From: Halobacteriales archaeon SW_10_68_16
GTDB lineage: Archaea; Halobacteriota; Halobacteria; Halobacteriales; Haloarculaceae
Assembly: GCA_003023485.1 (NCBI GenBank)
Contig: PXSG01000045.1
Location: 1 to 20,002 of the forward strand
Direction: 5' to 3'
DNA: 20,002 nt
The first letter of the stretch is position 1. Each line of letters starts with the position of its first letter. The notes below the pieces were generated by a model. It was given only the letters and a program-made list of their open reading frames with translations, was not told where the DNA came from and did no database searches. Shown here one piece after another: positions 6,276-13,207 of this stretch. The position numbers were made by a program, and so were the translations under genes.

Positions 6276-7181
6276 TCAGTCGTCCTCACGTTGATAGACG
6301 GGTAGCCGGAACCCGATCCCTGCGTCGTGGAGTCGCCACCTGATCTCAAGTCCGAACCAGGAGAGCCCCGTCACGATGCTGACGCCCGCAGCGGCGAACT
6401 CACGGCGACTCATCCACGGCGGACTGACAAAGAGGATACCGTTGTAGATCCGATGTGGGACGATCGATTCAACCACGTTAGCGAGAGAAGCCAGGACGCT
6501 GAAGCCGTCTCCGGTGGACGCCTCGATTGCGGTCCGCGACTCGAGTTCGAGTTCTCGGGCACTCCAGCCGCCTGCACTCTCCTCGCCGGTTTCGAGACGT
6601 TCGGCCTCATAGGGAAGCGTCGAGTCAACCTGCCAGACGATCTCGCCGTCGGGATCGATTTCGAGCACGCGTTTTCCGTGGGTGTCGGTGATCAACGTGT
6701 TCCCGTTCGGGAGTCGATCGACATCGCGAGGCCACTGCATCCGCTCGTCGGACCACTCCCAGCTCCGGACCCACTCGCCATCCTCACGCTGGAACTCCTG
6801 GACGCGACCGTTTTCCGAGTCGGCAACGACGATCGCCGGCCCTCCCCGCGATTCAGGGATGTAATCCGGGTTGTGCTGCTCGAACTGGACATCGTAGTCG
6901 TCCTCAGCCCCAAGAGTCCACTCCTCAAGCAACCCTTCCTCGCGATCGACGAAGATCACCTGGTCCTGATTACGGAGGCTGACCATGATCGTCCCCTCGA
7001 GATCACCCTCAGCGTGATCGAGGTACTCGATGTCGTTAACGTGCGCCCAGTCTGTAGGATATGGCCCACCACCTTCGATAGGGAAGTCACTCCGGGCGTC
7101 CCAGAGCCATTCGACGACCCCCGTCTCGGTGTTCACGATGGACCATACGCGAGGTTGGCCGGCCCGCCGCATAAAACGCAC
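6276..7181 (-). pseudogene. Arylsulfotransferase-like protein lacking its N-terminal part
   Basis: The 301-aa frame matches the C-terminal two thirds of haloarchaeal arylsulfotransferase-family (ASST-like beta-propeller) proteins: VVEWLWDARSDFP, HVNDIEYLD, MVSLRNQDQVIFVD, EEWTLGAEDDYD, QHNPDYIPESRGGPAIVVADSENGRV, WPRDVDRLPNGNTLITDTHG and VLEIDPDGEIVWQVD. A C-terminal hydrophobic stretch (about 257-275) may anchor it. Full members are about 440-480 aa and begin with a signal or TM segment; here recognisable homology starts only near residue 11 (RVWSIVNTETG), and the first residues come from a GTG with no signal sequence. The 5' end lies 5 bp from the stop of the phosphatidyltransferase gene, so a deletion probably removed the promoter and first blades. 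I regard it as a truncated, probably inactive gene. Confidence 0.65.
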
Positions 7182-7185
7182 GCCG

Positions 7186-7791
7186 TCATGACAGCGCCCG
7201 CATCGAGTAGTAGAACCGCTGGAGCGCGGTCAGGTGACCGACGACCGCCAGCACGGCGAGCAGCCAGGCCACGGGCGAGAGCCCGCCGACGGTGTCGACG
7301 AGGGGAGTGAAGAAGGTGACGACGCCGACGATCACGAGCCGGTCGGCCCGGCCCACGGCGCCGCCGTAGACCCGCTCCAAGCCGACTGCCTGGGCCTGCG
7401 TCCCGAGATACGAGGTCATCAACACGCCGGTGACGGCCGCGAATCCGAGCGCATAGCGTCCGATGCCGGCCGCAAGACCGATCACGATCAGGATGTCGGC
7501 GTAGCGGTCGAGCACGTGGTCCAGCAGGTCCCCCGCCGCCGAGTCGACCGCGAGCTCCCGCGCCAGGGCGCCGTCGATGACGTCGAGCCAGCCGTTCAGG
7601 AACACGAGGACCGCACCGGCGGCGTACAGCAGTGGCTCGCTTCCGGCCCCGTAGAAACTCAGCGCCGCACCCCCGGCGACGGCGATGGCGAGGACGCTCA
7701 CGCCGTTGGGCGTCACTCCCACGCGGGTGGCCGCACTGACGAACGGGCCGACGGCACGGTCGGCCAGCGGCCGCAGCTTATCGAGCGTCAT
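7186..7791 (-). CDS. CDP-alcohol phosphatidyltransferase (archaeal phospholipid synthase)
   Basis: The 201-aa membrane protein carries an exact CDP-OH-P signature at residues 73-95: D-G-x2-A-R-x8-G-x3-D-x3-D (DGALAR, then G87, D91, D95). About five or six hydrophobic segments are visible. The enzyme transfers an alcohol phosphate to a CDP-activated lipid, in archaea CDP-archaeol, making polar head groups such as archaetidylglycerol phosphate or archaetidylinositol phosphate; the sequence alone does not decide the substrate. ATG 7791 overlaps the stop of the upstream kinase gene (ATGA, 7788-7791), so translation is coupled. It is the last gene of an operon with hisC and the kinase. Confidence 0.88.
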   Translation of the reverse strand: MTLDKLRPLADRAVGPFVSAATRVGVTPNGVSVLAIAVAGGAALSFYGAGSEPLLYAAGAVLVFLNGWLDVIDGALARELAVDSAAGDLLDHVLDRYADILIVIGLAAGIGRYALGFAAVTGVLMTSYLGTQAQAVGLERVYGGAVGRADRLVIVGVVTFFTPLVDTVGGLSPVAWLLAVLAVVGHLTALQRFYYSMRALS

Positions 7792-8294
7792 AGGTACTCC
7801 ACGAACGAGACGGTGCCCGCGGCGGGGTCGCGCTCGCCCGCGATGACGGCCGCGATGGCGTCCGCCACGTCCTCTGGCGAGCGGTCGGTCGTGTCGATCT
7901 CGTAGACGCTGTCCTCGCCGTGTTCGGCCACTGCCTCCGAGAGGACGACGTCCAGTGCCTCGCTCTCGGCGTTCTCCGCGACGGTTGCCGGGGATTCGCC
8001 CCGGGCCTTGAGGCGCTCCTCGATCCGCTCGGGGTGACACCGCAGGATGACGACCCTCTCTGCGGCGAAGTTGTGGGCCAGGTGTGACTCGAAGAGGACG
8101 TCATCCCGTCCGTCCAGCCACGACGCGACCGCGTCGAGGTCGGCCACGAGCGTGTCGCGTTCCTCGTCGCGGCCCTGAGTGAGTCCCTCCTCGCGGACGA
8201 CGTCGTTGAGGTGGATCACCGCCAGATCGGTCGCGAGGCGCTCGGTGGCGGTCGTCTTCCCGGTCCCGGGGGTGCCGGTGACGGCGACCCTCAC
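7788..8294 (-). CDS. AK6/Fap7-type adenylate kinase
   Basis: The 168-aa P-loop kinase has Walker A GTPGTGKTT at residues 7-15, a short NMP-binding region (HLNDVVREEGL), LFESHLAHNF and the HPERIEERLKARG lid region. These are features of the AK6 (Fap7/hCINAP) group, which combines adenylate kinase/ATPase activity with a role in small ribosomal subunit assembly through uS11. It starts with GTG at 8294, which overlaps the hisC stop by four bases (GTGA, 8291-8294). The longer in-frame start would place unrelated residues before the P-loop. The 3' end overlaps the phosphatidyltransferase start. The family assignment is strong; which of the two activities matters in vivo cannot be read from sequence. 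Confidence 0.88.
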   Translation of the reverse strand: MRVAVTGTPGTGKTTATERLATDLAVIHLNDVVREEGLTQGRDEERDTLVADLDAVASWLDGRDDVLFESHLAHNFAAERVVILRCHPERIEERLKARGESPATVAENAESEALDVVLSEAVAEHGEDSVYEIDTTDRSPEDVADAIAAVIAGERDPAAGTVSFVEYL

Positions 8295-9364
8295 CGGGCG
8301 AGCACCTCGTTCACCATTGCGACGGCCCGCTCGGTCCCGGCGCGGGTGCCACACGTCACCCTGACGCATTCGGGGAGGCCGAAACTCGAGCAGTCCCGGA
8401 CGATGACGCCCTCGCGCTGGGCGGCGTCGGTCACCGCCTCGCCGTCGCCCACCTCGGCCAGGACGAAGTTACCCCCGCTCTCCCAGGTTGGCGCGTCGAG
8501 GTGTTCGTACATGTACCGGCGGGCCCACCGGGCGGTCTCGACGGTCCGCTCGATGTGTTCGTCGTCTTCGAGTGCGGCCATGCCGGCCCGGCAGGCCAGG
8601 GAGTTCACCGCGAAGGGGGTGTTGACCCGCTCGTAGGTGTCTGCCCACGCCGCAGGGACGAGGGCGTAGCCCAATCGGAGTCCCGCGAGGCCGTAGGCCT
8701 TCGAGAACGACCGCAGGATTGCGATGTCTTCGCGCTCCTCGAGGAGGGAGCGGGCGCTGTCGGCCTCGGTGAACTCCCCGTAGGCCTCGTCGACGATCAC
8801 CAGCGTCTCCGGGTCGGTCTCCGCGGCCACCCGCTCGATCTCGCCCAGACCCATCTCCGAGCCGGTGGGGTTGTGCGGCGTCGTGAGGTAGATGGCGCGG
8901 TGGCCGTCGTAGGCTCCGAGGACGTTCCCGGCCGACTGGGCGAAGTCCTCGGACTTGCGGAGGGGGTAGATGTCGACCGCGGCGTCCCGGTAGCGGGCGC
9001 TCATGGGGTAGTAGGCGAAGCCCGGGTCGGGGACGAGCACGCGGTCGCCGGGCGAGAGGAAGGCCCGCGCGAGGTAGTCGAGGACGCCGTCGCCGCCGGG
9101 CGAGAGCCAGACCTGGGCCGGCGGGAGGTCCCATCGGTCGGCGAGGGCGGCCGTGAGGTCCGTGTGGACGGCCTTGGGGTAGGTGTGGATGTCGGGAGCG
9201 GCCTCGCGGATGGCAGCGACAGCGTCGGGGCTGGGACCGAAGGGGTTCTCGTTCGAGGAGAGTTTCACCAGGTCGTCCGGGTCGAGGTCGAGGTCGCGTG
9301 CGACCTCCTCGATCCCCCGGCCGGCGCTGTAGGGCGTGTGCGCGGAGAGGTCCCGTGGGTTCAT
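8291..9364 (-). CDS. hisC: Histidinol-phosphate aminotransferase
   Basis: This PLP enzyme transaminates imidazole-acetol phosphate with glutamate to histidinol phosphate in histidine synthesis. The 357-aa product has the class I/II fold-type I pattern: LVKLSSNENPFGPSP near 32-46, PHNPTG (N165), VDEAYGEF (D192, Y195), the Schiff-base lysine in SFSKAYGLAGLRLGY (K222), and VRVTCGT (R335) binding the substrate carboxylate or phosphate. Length is normal. ATG 9364 is chosen from homology (MNPRDLSAHTPYSAGRGIEE) and from a TATA-like element 23 nt upstream; the longer frame beyond it crosses the tRNA gene. It is the first gene of a tightly overlapping operon with an AK6-type kinase and a lipid synthase. 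Confidence 0.93.
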   Translation of the reverse strand: MNPRDLSAHTPYSAGRGIEEVARDLDLDPDDLVKLSSNENPFGPSPDAVAAIREAAPDIHTYPKAVHTDLTAALADRWDLPPAQVWLSPGGDGVLDYLARAFLSPGDRVLVPDPGFAYYPMSARYRDAAVDIYPLRKSEDFAQSAGNVLGAYDGHRAIYLTTPHNPTGSEMGLGEIERVAAETDPETLVIVDEAYGEFTEADSARSLLEEREDIAILRSFSKAYGLAGLRLGYALVPAAWADTYERVNTPFAVNSLACRAGMAALEDDEHIERTVETARWARRYMYEHLDAPTWESGGNFVLAEVGDGEAVTDAAQREGVIVRDCSSFGLPECVRVTCGTRAGTERAVAMVNEVLAR

Positions 9365-9387
9365 GGCCGGGACAAGTCGACGGCCGG

Positions 9388-9397
9388 CCTTAAATCG
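9388..9397 (-). promoter_or_regulatory. TATA-like element of the hisC operon
   Basis: On the minus strand CGATTTAAGG lies 23 nt before the hisC ATG (9364), the usual archaeal position. It is the only AT-rich element in the gap. Confidence 0.6.
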
Positions 9398-9442
9398 AGT
9401 GCAACGGTAACGGTTTTGGCTGCCAGGGGCGATGTGCCGGCA

Positions 9443-9515
9443 GGGCGTGTGGCCTAGCGGATAGGGCGAGGGGTTCCTAACCCCTCGATCGCGGGTTCGA
9501 ATCCCGCCACGCCCG
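9443..9515 (+). tRNA. tRNA-Arg (anticodon CCU)
   Basis: The acceptor stem GGGCGTG (9443-9449) pairs with CACGCCC (9508-9514), followed by discriminator G9515. The D arm contains AGCGGATA. The anticodon stem AGGGG/CCCCT encloses loop TTCCTAA with anticodon CCT, reading AGG. The T arm GCGGG-TTCGAAT-CCCGC is perfect. There is no encoded CCA and no intron. A tRNA gene can serve as an integration site, but no attachment repeat of its 3' end is seen in this window. Confidence 0.97.
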
Positions 9516-9549
9516 CTTGATTGACTCGGAAACGGTCGAGGCTCGTCCG

Positions 9550-9813
9550 CTACACGGCGTCGTCGGGGTCGTGTCGGTCGGCCATGCGGGACGCCTCGGC
9601 GGCGAAACGCTCGCGTTCGGCCTCGTCGGCGACCGGCCGGAGGCGGTCCGGATCGGCGTCCATGCCGGCGGTCACGTCGGTCCGGGTGAGCATCTGCTCG
9701 GAGAGTTGTCGCTGGAGGTAGCGGTCGCCCGACGGGGTCGCGTACACGAGCGTCACCATCCCCTTGTCGCTGTAGGTCCGGTCGACCAGCCAGACGCGTT
9801 CGGTTGCCGTCAT
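9550..9813 (-). CDS. Small conserved haloarchaeal protein of unknown function
   Basis: The 87-aa acidic protein starts at ATG 9813; the frame is open to 9903, but the extra part would cross the divergent promoter region. The first half looks like a small beta sheet (ERVWLVDRTYSDKGMVTLVYATPSGDRYLQRQLS), the second a charged helix (VADEAERERFAAEASRMADRHD). Codon use and acidity are typical of haloarchaeal coding sequence, and I have the impression the family is widely conserved, but I cannot name a function. There are no Cys residues, TM segments or catalytic motifs. It is convergent with the tRNA and divergent from the DUF2085 gene. Confidence 0.7.
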   Translation of the reverse strand: MTATERVWLVDRTYSDKGMVTLVYATPSGDRYLQRQLSEQMLTRTDVTAGMDADPDRLRPVADEAERERFAAEASRMADRHDPDDAV

Positions 9814-9863
9814 GGGCGTGCTTGGTCCCCGCCCGGTATGGCACTGTCGACACACCCACAGGT

Positions 9864-9874
9864 TCATTTTTTCG
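9864..9874 (+). promoter_or_regulatory. T-rich promoter element of the DUF2085 gene
   Basis: TCATTTTTTCG lies 21 nt before ATG 9896 in an otherwise GC-rich gap, and supports that start over an upstream in-frame ATG at 9812. Confidence 0.45.
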
Positions 9875-9895
9875 CGGGTGCGTGGTGGGACTACG

Positions 9896-10339
9896 ATGGG
9901 CATCGGCGCGGAACTGCGGGCCGCGCTGGCCGCGGCGGCACCGTACCTGCTGTCCCACCACGTCCCCGCTCAGCGGCACCGGTGTTACGCTCCCGTCATC
10001 TTCGGCCGGCGCGTCCGCCTGTGTGCGCGGTGCTCGGGCGTCTATCCGGGCATCGCAGCCGGACTGGTCAGTGCTGTCGTCGGTCCGGCAGTGCTGGTGG
10101 ACCTGCGCCTCGTTGCCGTCCTCCCGCTCCCGGCTCTGGTCGACTGGGCGGTGACGTCGTTCACTCCACGGCGCGGCACCAACAGCGTGCGGACGCTCAC
10201 CGGCCTGTTGCTCGGATACGGCTACGGGCTGGGACTGACGGTGCTGGTTTCCGGCCCTCGGCTACCGGTACTCGGGATCGGTGTCGGTTACGCTGTCGTG
10301 GCAGGCCTCCTCGTCTCCTGCTCGGAAACAGTAGCGTAG
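9896..10339 (+). CDS. DUF2085 family membrane protein
   Basis: The 147-aa product has an N-terminal segment with a conserved His/Cys cluster, HRCYAPVIFGRRVRLCARCSGVYPG (residues about 28-52; C30, C43, C46). This is the hallmark of DUF2085 proteins (C-H/Y---P---G---LCARC-GIY-G). Three or four hydrophobic helices follow (about 52-75, 76-92, 105-122, 125-143), with a positive loop (TPRRGTNSVRTLTG). The cysteines could bind a metal near the membrane surface. The biochemical role of the family is unknown to me. The stop codon overlaps the probable promoter of the next gene on the same strand. Confidence 0.8.
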   Translation: MGIGAELRAALAAAAPYLLSHHVPAQRHRCYAPVIFGRRVRLCARCSGVYPGIAAGLVSAVVGPAVLVDLRLVAVLPLPALVDWAVTSFTPRRGTNSVRTLTGLLLGYGYGLGLTVLVSGPRLPVLGIGVGYAVVAGLLVSCSETVA

Positions 10340-10347
10340 GTTTTTCA
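10339..10347 (+). promoter_or_regulatory. Promoter-like T-run of the TM2 gene
   Basis: GGTTTTTCA begins on the last base of the DUF2085 stop codon and lies 26 nt before the GTG start at 10374, suggesting the TM2 gene has its own leaderless transcript. Confidence 0.4.
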
Positions 10348-10373
10348 CACCGCTCTGTCAACGTGGACACACC

Positions 10374-10805
10374 GTGAAACACTGCATCAACTGCGGCGAA
10401 GAGATCGCCGACGACGCCGATGTCTGTCCGGAATGTGGCGTCAACCAGACGGCGTCGCTCGAGTCCGCCCACGGACAGCGGAGCGCCGACGAAAAGTACT
10501 GTGTCTCCTGTGGCGCGCTCATCAACAAACAGGCGGAACTCTGTCCGGAGTGTGGCGTCGACCAGCCCTCGGGCGGGTCGAGCAGTTCCGACCAGGTCGC
10601 CGCCGGCATCCTCGCCATCCTGCTGGGCGGGCTCGGCGTCCACAAGTTCTACCAGGGGAACACCAAGATGGGCGTGCTGTACCTGTGCCTCTTCTGGACG
10701 GCTATCCCCGCGTTGCTCGGCCTCGTCGAGGGCATCCTCATCCTGGTCGCCGACGAGGAGGAGTACGAGCGCAAGTACGCCGACGGCAGCATCCTCGGCC
10801 GGTAG
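10374..10805 (+). CDS. Double zinc-ribbon TM2 domain protein
   Basis: The 143-aa product starts with GTG at 10374. It has two zinc ribbons, each CxxC-x10-CxxC (C4, C7, C18, C21 and C43, C46, C57, C60), a Ser/Gly linker, then a TM2 domain at about 74-127: two hydrophobic helices around the hallmark GGLGVHKFYQGNTKMGVLYL. The charged C-terminus is ADEEEYERKYADGS. TM2 proteins are small integral membrane proteins of unclear function; the ribbons would face the cytoplasm if the helices form a hairpin. The gene stops 4 bp before the convergent nucleoside hydrolase stop, leaving no room for a separate terminator. Confidence 0.85.
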   Translation: MKHCINCGEEIADDADVCPECGVNQTASLESAHGQRSADEKYCVSCGALINKQAELCPECGVDQPSGGSSSSDQVAAGILAILLGGLGVHKFYQGNTKMGVLYLCLFWTAIPALLGLVEGILILVADEEEYERKYADGSILGR

Positions 10806-10809
10806 CGGC

Positions 10810-11775
10810 TCACTCCAGCGACCGCTCCGGGTCGCCGTGGACGATCCCGTCGAGGAACAGCCGCCGGAAGCCGTCCGCGTCGACCGACTCGACGACGCGC
10901 GTGTCGGCAGCGCCGTCGGTCACGCCGAGTTCGTCGACCATCGTGTACCCCCGTGTCAGCCCCTCGCGCTCGTCGACGTCGACGTGGTAGGTCCCCTCGC
11001 GCTCGATCAGCGAGGGATCGATCAACAGCCCGCTCACCAGTGTGTCGGGCTGGGTGGTCACGTCCTCGCCGAAGCGCTCGCGGTTGAACTCGCGGACCGA
11101 CCGGGCGATGGCCGTGTAAAACTGTGCGAAGGGCGACCCGTCGGCGGCGTCGGCGATGCGGTCGAGCGTCCCCGCCTCGAACGTCGAGTCCCGGACGGTC
11201 AGCCCCCAGTCGATCAGCGTCACGTCGAGTTCGCGGACGACCAGTTTCGCCGCCTCGGGGTCGACCCAGAAGTTGAACTCCGCGGCCGGCGTGACGTTGC
11301 CCAGGCAGTTGACGTTCCCGCCCATCACCCACACCGAGTCGAGGAGGTCGTTCAGGGCGGGTTCGCGCTTGAGCGCCAGGGCCACGTTCGTCAGGGGTGC
11401 GATGCACATCAGCGTCAACTCCCCGGGGTGGTCGCGGGCCAGTTCGACGATTGCGTCCGGGGCGAACCCCTCGGCGGAGGGGATGTCCACGTCGGGGTCG
11501 AGTTCGCCGCCGAGGCCGCCCTCGCCGTGGATGTACTCGGCGGTCTCGTGGTCTTTCAGCAGGGGCGAGCGCGCCCCCTCGTAGACGGGGACGTCCCCGC
11601 TGTCGGCCAGTTGGAGCGAGTACTTGGCGTTCCTGACCTCGTCCGCGAAGCCGACGTTGCCGGCCGCGATCGTCACGGCCTCGATTTCGATCCGTTCGGC
11701 CAGCGCCGCGAGGACGATGGCCTGGGAGTCGTCGCCCGCGGTGTCGGTGTCGATGATGACGCGCCGTTGGGCCAT
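10810..11775 (-). CDS. Nucleoside hydrolase (IunH/RihA-C family)
   Basis: The 321-aa product begins with the calcium-binding signature DTDTAGDD at residues 9-16 (D9, D11, D15, D16). Other family blocks include TIAAGNVGF, YEGARSPLL, TLMCIAPLTNVALAL, VWVMGGNVNC, AEFNFWVDPEAA and, near the C-terminal catalytic loop, QPDTLVSGLLIDPS. The usual HDPLA becomes QPDTL, so the catalytic-site His is absent while the metal-binding Asp is kept. The enzyme family hydrolyses ribonucleosides to base and ribose in salvage; base preference cannot be read here. ATG 11775 fits both homology (immediately before the signature) and the promoter element 23 nt upstream. Confidence 0.9.
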   Translation of the reverse strand: MAQRRVIIDTDTAGDDSQAIVLAALAERIEIEAVTIAAGNVGFADEVRNAKYSLQLADSGDVPVYEGARSPLLKDHETAEYIHGEGGLGGELDPDVDIPSAEGFAPDAIVELARDHPGELTLMCIAPLTNVALALKREPALNDLLDSVWVMGGNVNCLGNVTPAAEFNFWVDPEAAKLVVRELDVTLIDWGLTVRDSTFEAGTLDRIADAADGSPFAQFYTAIARSVREFNRERFGEDVTTQPDTLVSGLLIDPSLIEREGTYHVDVDEREGLTRGYTMVDELGVTDGAADTRVVESVDADGFRRLFLDGIVHGDPERSLE

Positions 11776-11798
11776 GCGCCTCCCTCCCGGCCCGCGCG

Positions 11799-11808
11799 CT
11801 TAGGTTTT
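11799..11808 (-). promoter_or_regulatory. Promoter element of the nucleoside hydrolase
   Basis: On the minus strand AAAACCTAAG lies 23 nt before ATG 11775. Only 14 bp separate it from the divergent TATA box at 11823-11830. Confidence 0.5.
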
Positions 11809-11822
11809 GTGCCGACCCACGC

Positions 11823-11830
11823 CTTATATA
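11823..11830 (+). promoter_or_regulatory. TATA box of the zinc-finger/pcm operon
   Basis: CTTATATA lies 22 nt before ATG 11853. It is the clearest TATA box in the window and fits a leaderless transcript. Confidence 0.7.
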
Positions 11831-11852
11831 CGCGACCCGTCTACGGGCGGGT

Positions 11853-12500
11853 ATGACAGAGACGTCCGGGCGGGTCGCGCTCGCGTGTCCGGCCTGTTCG
11901 CCCGACCTGGAGACGGTCCACGAGGTGCTCAGCCCGGGCGGGCAGGCCACGGTCCGGTGCAGCGAGTGTGGCCACGTCCACAAGGAAGCCCTGCCCGAGG
12001 AGCGGGCTGTCGAGCGCGAGGTGGTCGTCTCCCAGGACGGCGAGTCGTTCCCGGCCACCGCCGAGATCCCCGCCGAGGAGACGCTGGCGGCCGGCGAGGA
12101 GTTCCTGCTGGAGACAGAGGAGGCCATCATGACCGTCCGGATCACGAGCCTCGAACTCGACGGAGGCCGGGCCGAGGAAGCCGTCGCCGAGGACGTCCAG
12201 ACGGTCTGGACCCGCGCCGTGGGCAACGTCAGCGTGAGCGTGACCGCCCACCCCAAGGGCGGCGAGGCCGACGAGACCCGCGGGTTCGACTTGCAGGTGC
12301 CCGGCGACTACGAGTTCGTCGTCGGCGAAACCGACGAGGTGGGCGAGGAGGCGTTCACCGTCGAGGGGATTCTCGTCCGCGAGGACGCCCGCAGGTACGA
12401 CTTCGAGAAACTCGACCACGAGGGCGACACCGTCTTCGCGAAGGACATCAAGCGGGTCTACGTCAGGGACGAGTCGACCAGCGCCTGGTCGGCCTGGTAG
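11853..12500 (+). CDS. HVO_0476-like zinc finger protein
   Basis: The 215-aa acidic protein has an N-terminal zinc ribbon (CPAC, C12/C15, and CSEC, C36/C39). A middle domain carries VVVSQDGESFPATAEIPAEE, EEAIMTVRITSLEL and VQTVWTRAVGNVSVSVTAHPKGG, and the C-terminal part ends VFAKDIKRVYVRDESTSAWSAW. I recognise this as the conserved archaeal family known from Haloferax HVO_0476, whose role is not established. It starts behind a strong TATA box and ends 1 nt before the pcm start, so the two form an operon. Nucleic-acid binding through the ribbon is a guess. Length and residues look intact. Confidence 0.85.
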   Translation: MTETSGRVALACPACSPDLETVHEVLSPGGQATVRCSECGHVHKEALPEERAVEREVVVSQDGESFPATAEIPAEETLAAGEEFLLETEEAIMTVRITSLELDGGRAEEAVAEDVQTVWTRAVGNVSVSVTAHPKGGEADETRGFDLQVPGDYEFVVGETDEVGEEAFTVEGILVREDARRYDFEKLDHEGDTVFAKDIKRVYVRDESTSAWSAW

Positions 12501-12501
12501 T

Positions 12502-13119
12502 ATGCACGACGAACGCGACGCGCTGGTCGACCGCCTCGCCCGCCGGGAGGACCTCGACCCCGCGACGGAGGCGGCGATGCGTGCGGTCCCGCGCCACCGC
12601 TTTCTCCCCGCGGACAAGCGGGAGTCGGCCTACAGCGACACACCCTTGCCCATCGGCGAGGGCCAGACCATCAGCGCGCCCCACATGGTCGCCATCATGA
12701 CCGACCTGCTGGACCTGCGCGAGGGCGACCGCGTACTGGAGATCGGCACCGGCTGTGGCTACCACGCCGCGGTCACGGCCGAGGTGGTCGGCGCGGGGAA
12801 CGTCTACAGCGTCGAGTACCACGACCGCCTCGCCCGCGAGGCCCGCGAGACCCTCGCCGAGACGGGCTACGAGGGGGTGTCGATCCGGGCCGGCGACGGC
12901 AAGCAGGGCTGGCCCGAGCACGCCCCCTACGACCGGGCGTACCTGACCTGCGCCGCCGAGGACTTCCCCGCGGCCGTCGTCGACCAGGCCCGGACCGACG
13001 GCCTCCTGCTGGCCCCGATCGGCACCAGCCGGCAGGTGCTCGTCCGGGCACGCAAGCGCGCCGACGGGACGCTCGACCGGGAACAGCACGGCCACGTCAG
13101 GTTCGTCCCGCTGCAGTGA
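12502..13119 (+). CDS. pcm: Protein-L-isoaspartate O-methyltransferase
   Basis: This cytoplasmic SAM-dependent enzyme methylates isoaspartyl residues in damaged proteins to start their repair. The 205-aa product has the PCMT pre-motif ATEAAMRAVPRHRFLP (about 21-36), the substrate loop GEGQTISAPHMVA (53-65), SAM motif I LEIGTGCGYHAA (79-90), the acidic end of strand 2 (VYSVEYHD) and RAGDGKQGWPEHAPYDRAYLTCAAED. The C-terminus ends HVRFVPLQ as usual for the family. Its ATG follows the previous stop by one base (TAG T ATG), so translation is probably coupled to the zinc-finger gene. Nothing is missing. A similar linkage may be conserved in haloarchaea, but this cannot be checked here. Confidence 0.93.
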   Translation: MHDERDALVDRLARREDLDPATEAAMRAVPRHRFLPADKRESAYSDTPLPIGEGQTISAPHMVAIMTDLLDLREGDRVLEIGTGCGYHAAVTAEVVGAGNVYSVEYHDRLAREARETLAETGYEGVSIRAGDGKQGWPEHAPYDRAYLTCAAEDFPAAVVDQARTDGLLLAPIGTSRQVLVRARKRADGTLDREQHGHVRFVPLQ

Positions 13120-13175
13120 CGCTCGGGCCCGAGGTCCACGGACGGGGCCGGACACGGGTGTTACACATCCGGTTC

Positions 13176-13184
13176 GGTTTTACG
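13176..13184 (+). promoter_or_regulatory. Promoter-like element of the flavin oxidoreductase
   Basis: GGTTTTACG lies 23 nt before ATG 13208 in a GC-rich gap, at the normal archaeal TATA spacing. Confidence 0.5.
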
Positions 13185-13207
13185 TCGGCCCGGCGTCGAC
13201 TCCCGGT

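Noticed and set aside
9443..9515. tRNA-Arg as an attachment site for an integrated element
   Set aside because: No integrase gene and no direct repeat of the tRNA 3' end were seen in the window, and the flanking genes are core.
8291..9979. 562-codon minus-strand frame extending hisC upstream
   Set aside because: The added N-terminus runs through the tRNA-Arg gene and the small gene at 9550-9813. Homology and the promoter place the hisC start at 9364.
10420..11856. 478-codon plus-strand ORF across the TM2 and nucleoside hydrolase genes
   Set aside because: It combines a wrong frame of the TM2 gene with the antisense of the nucleoside hydrolase; no family resemblance.
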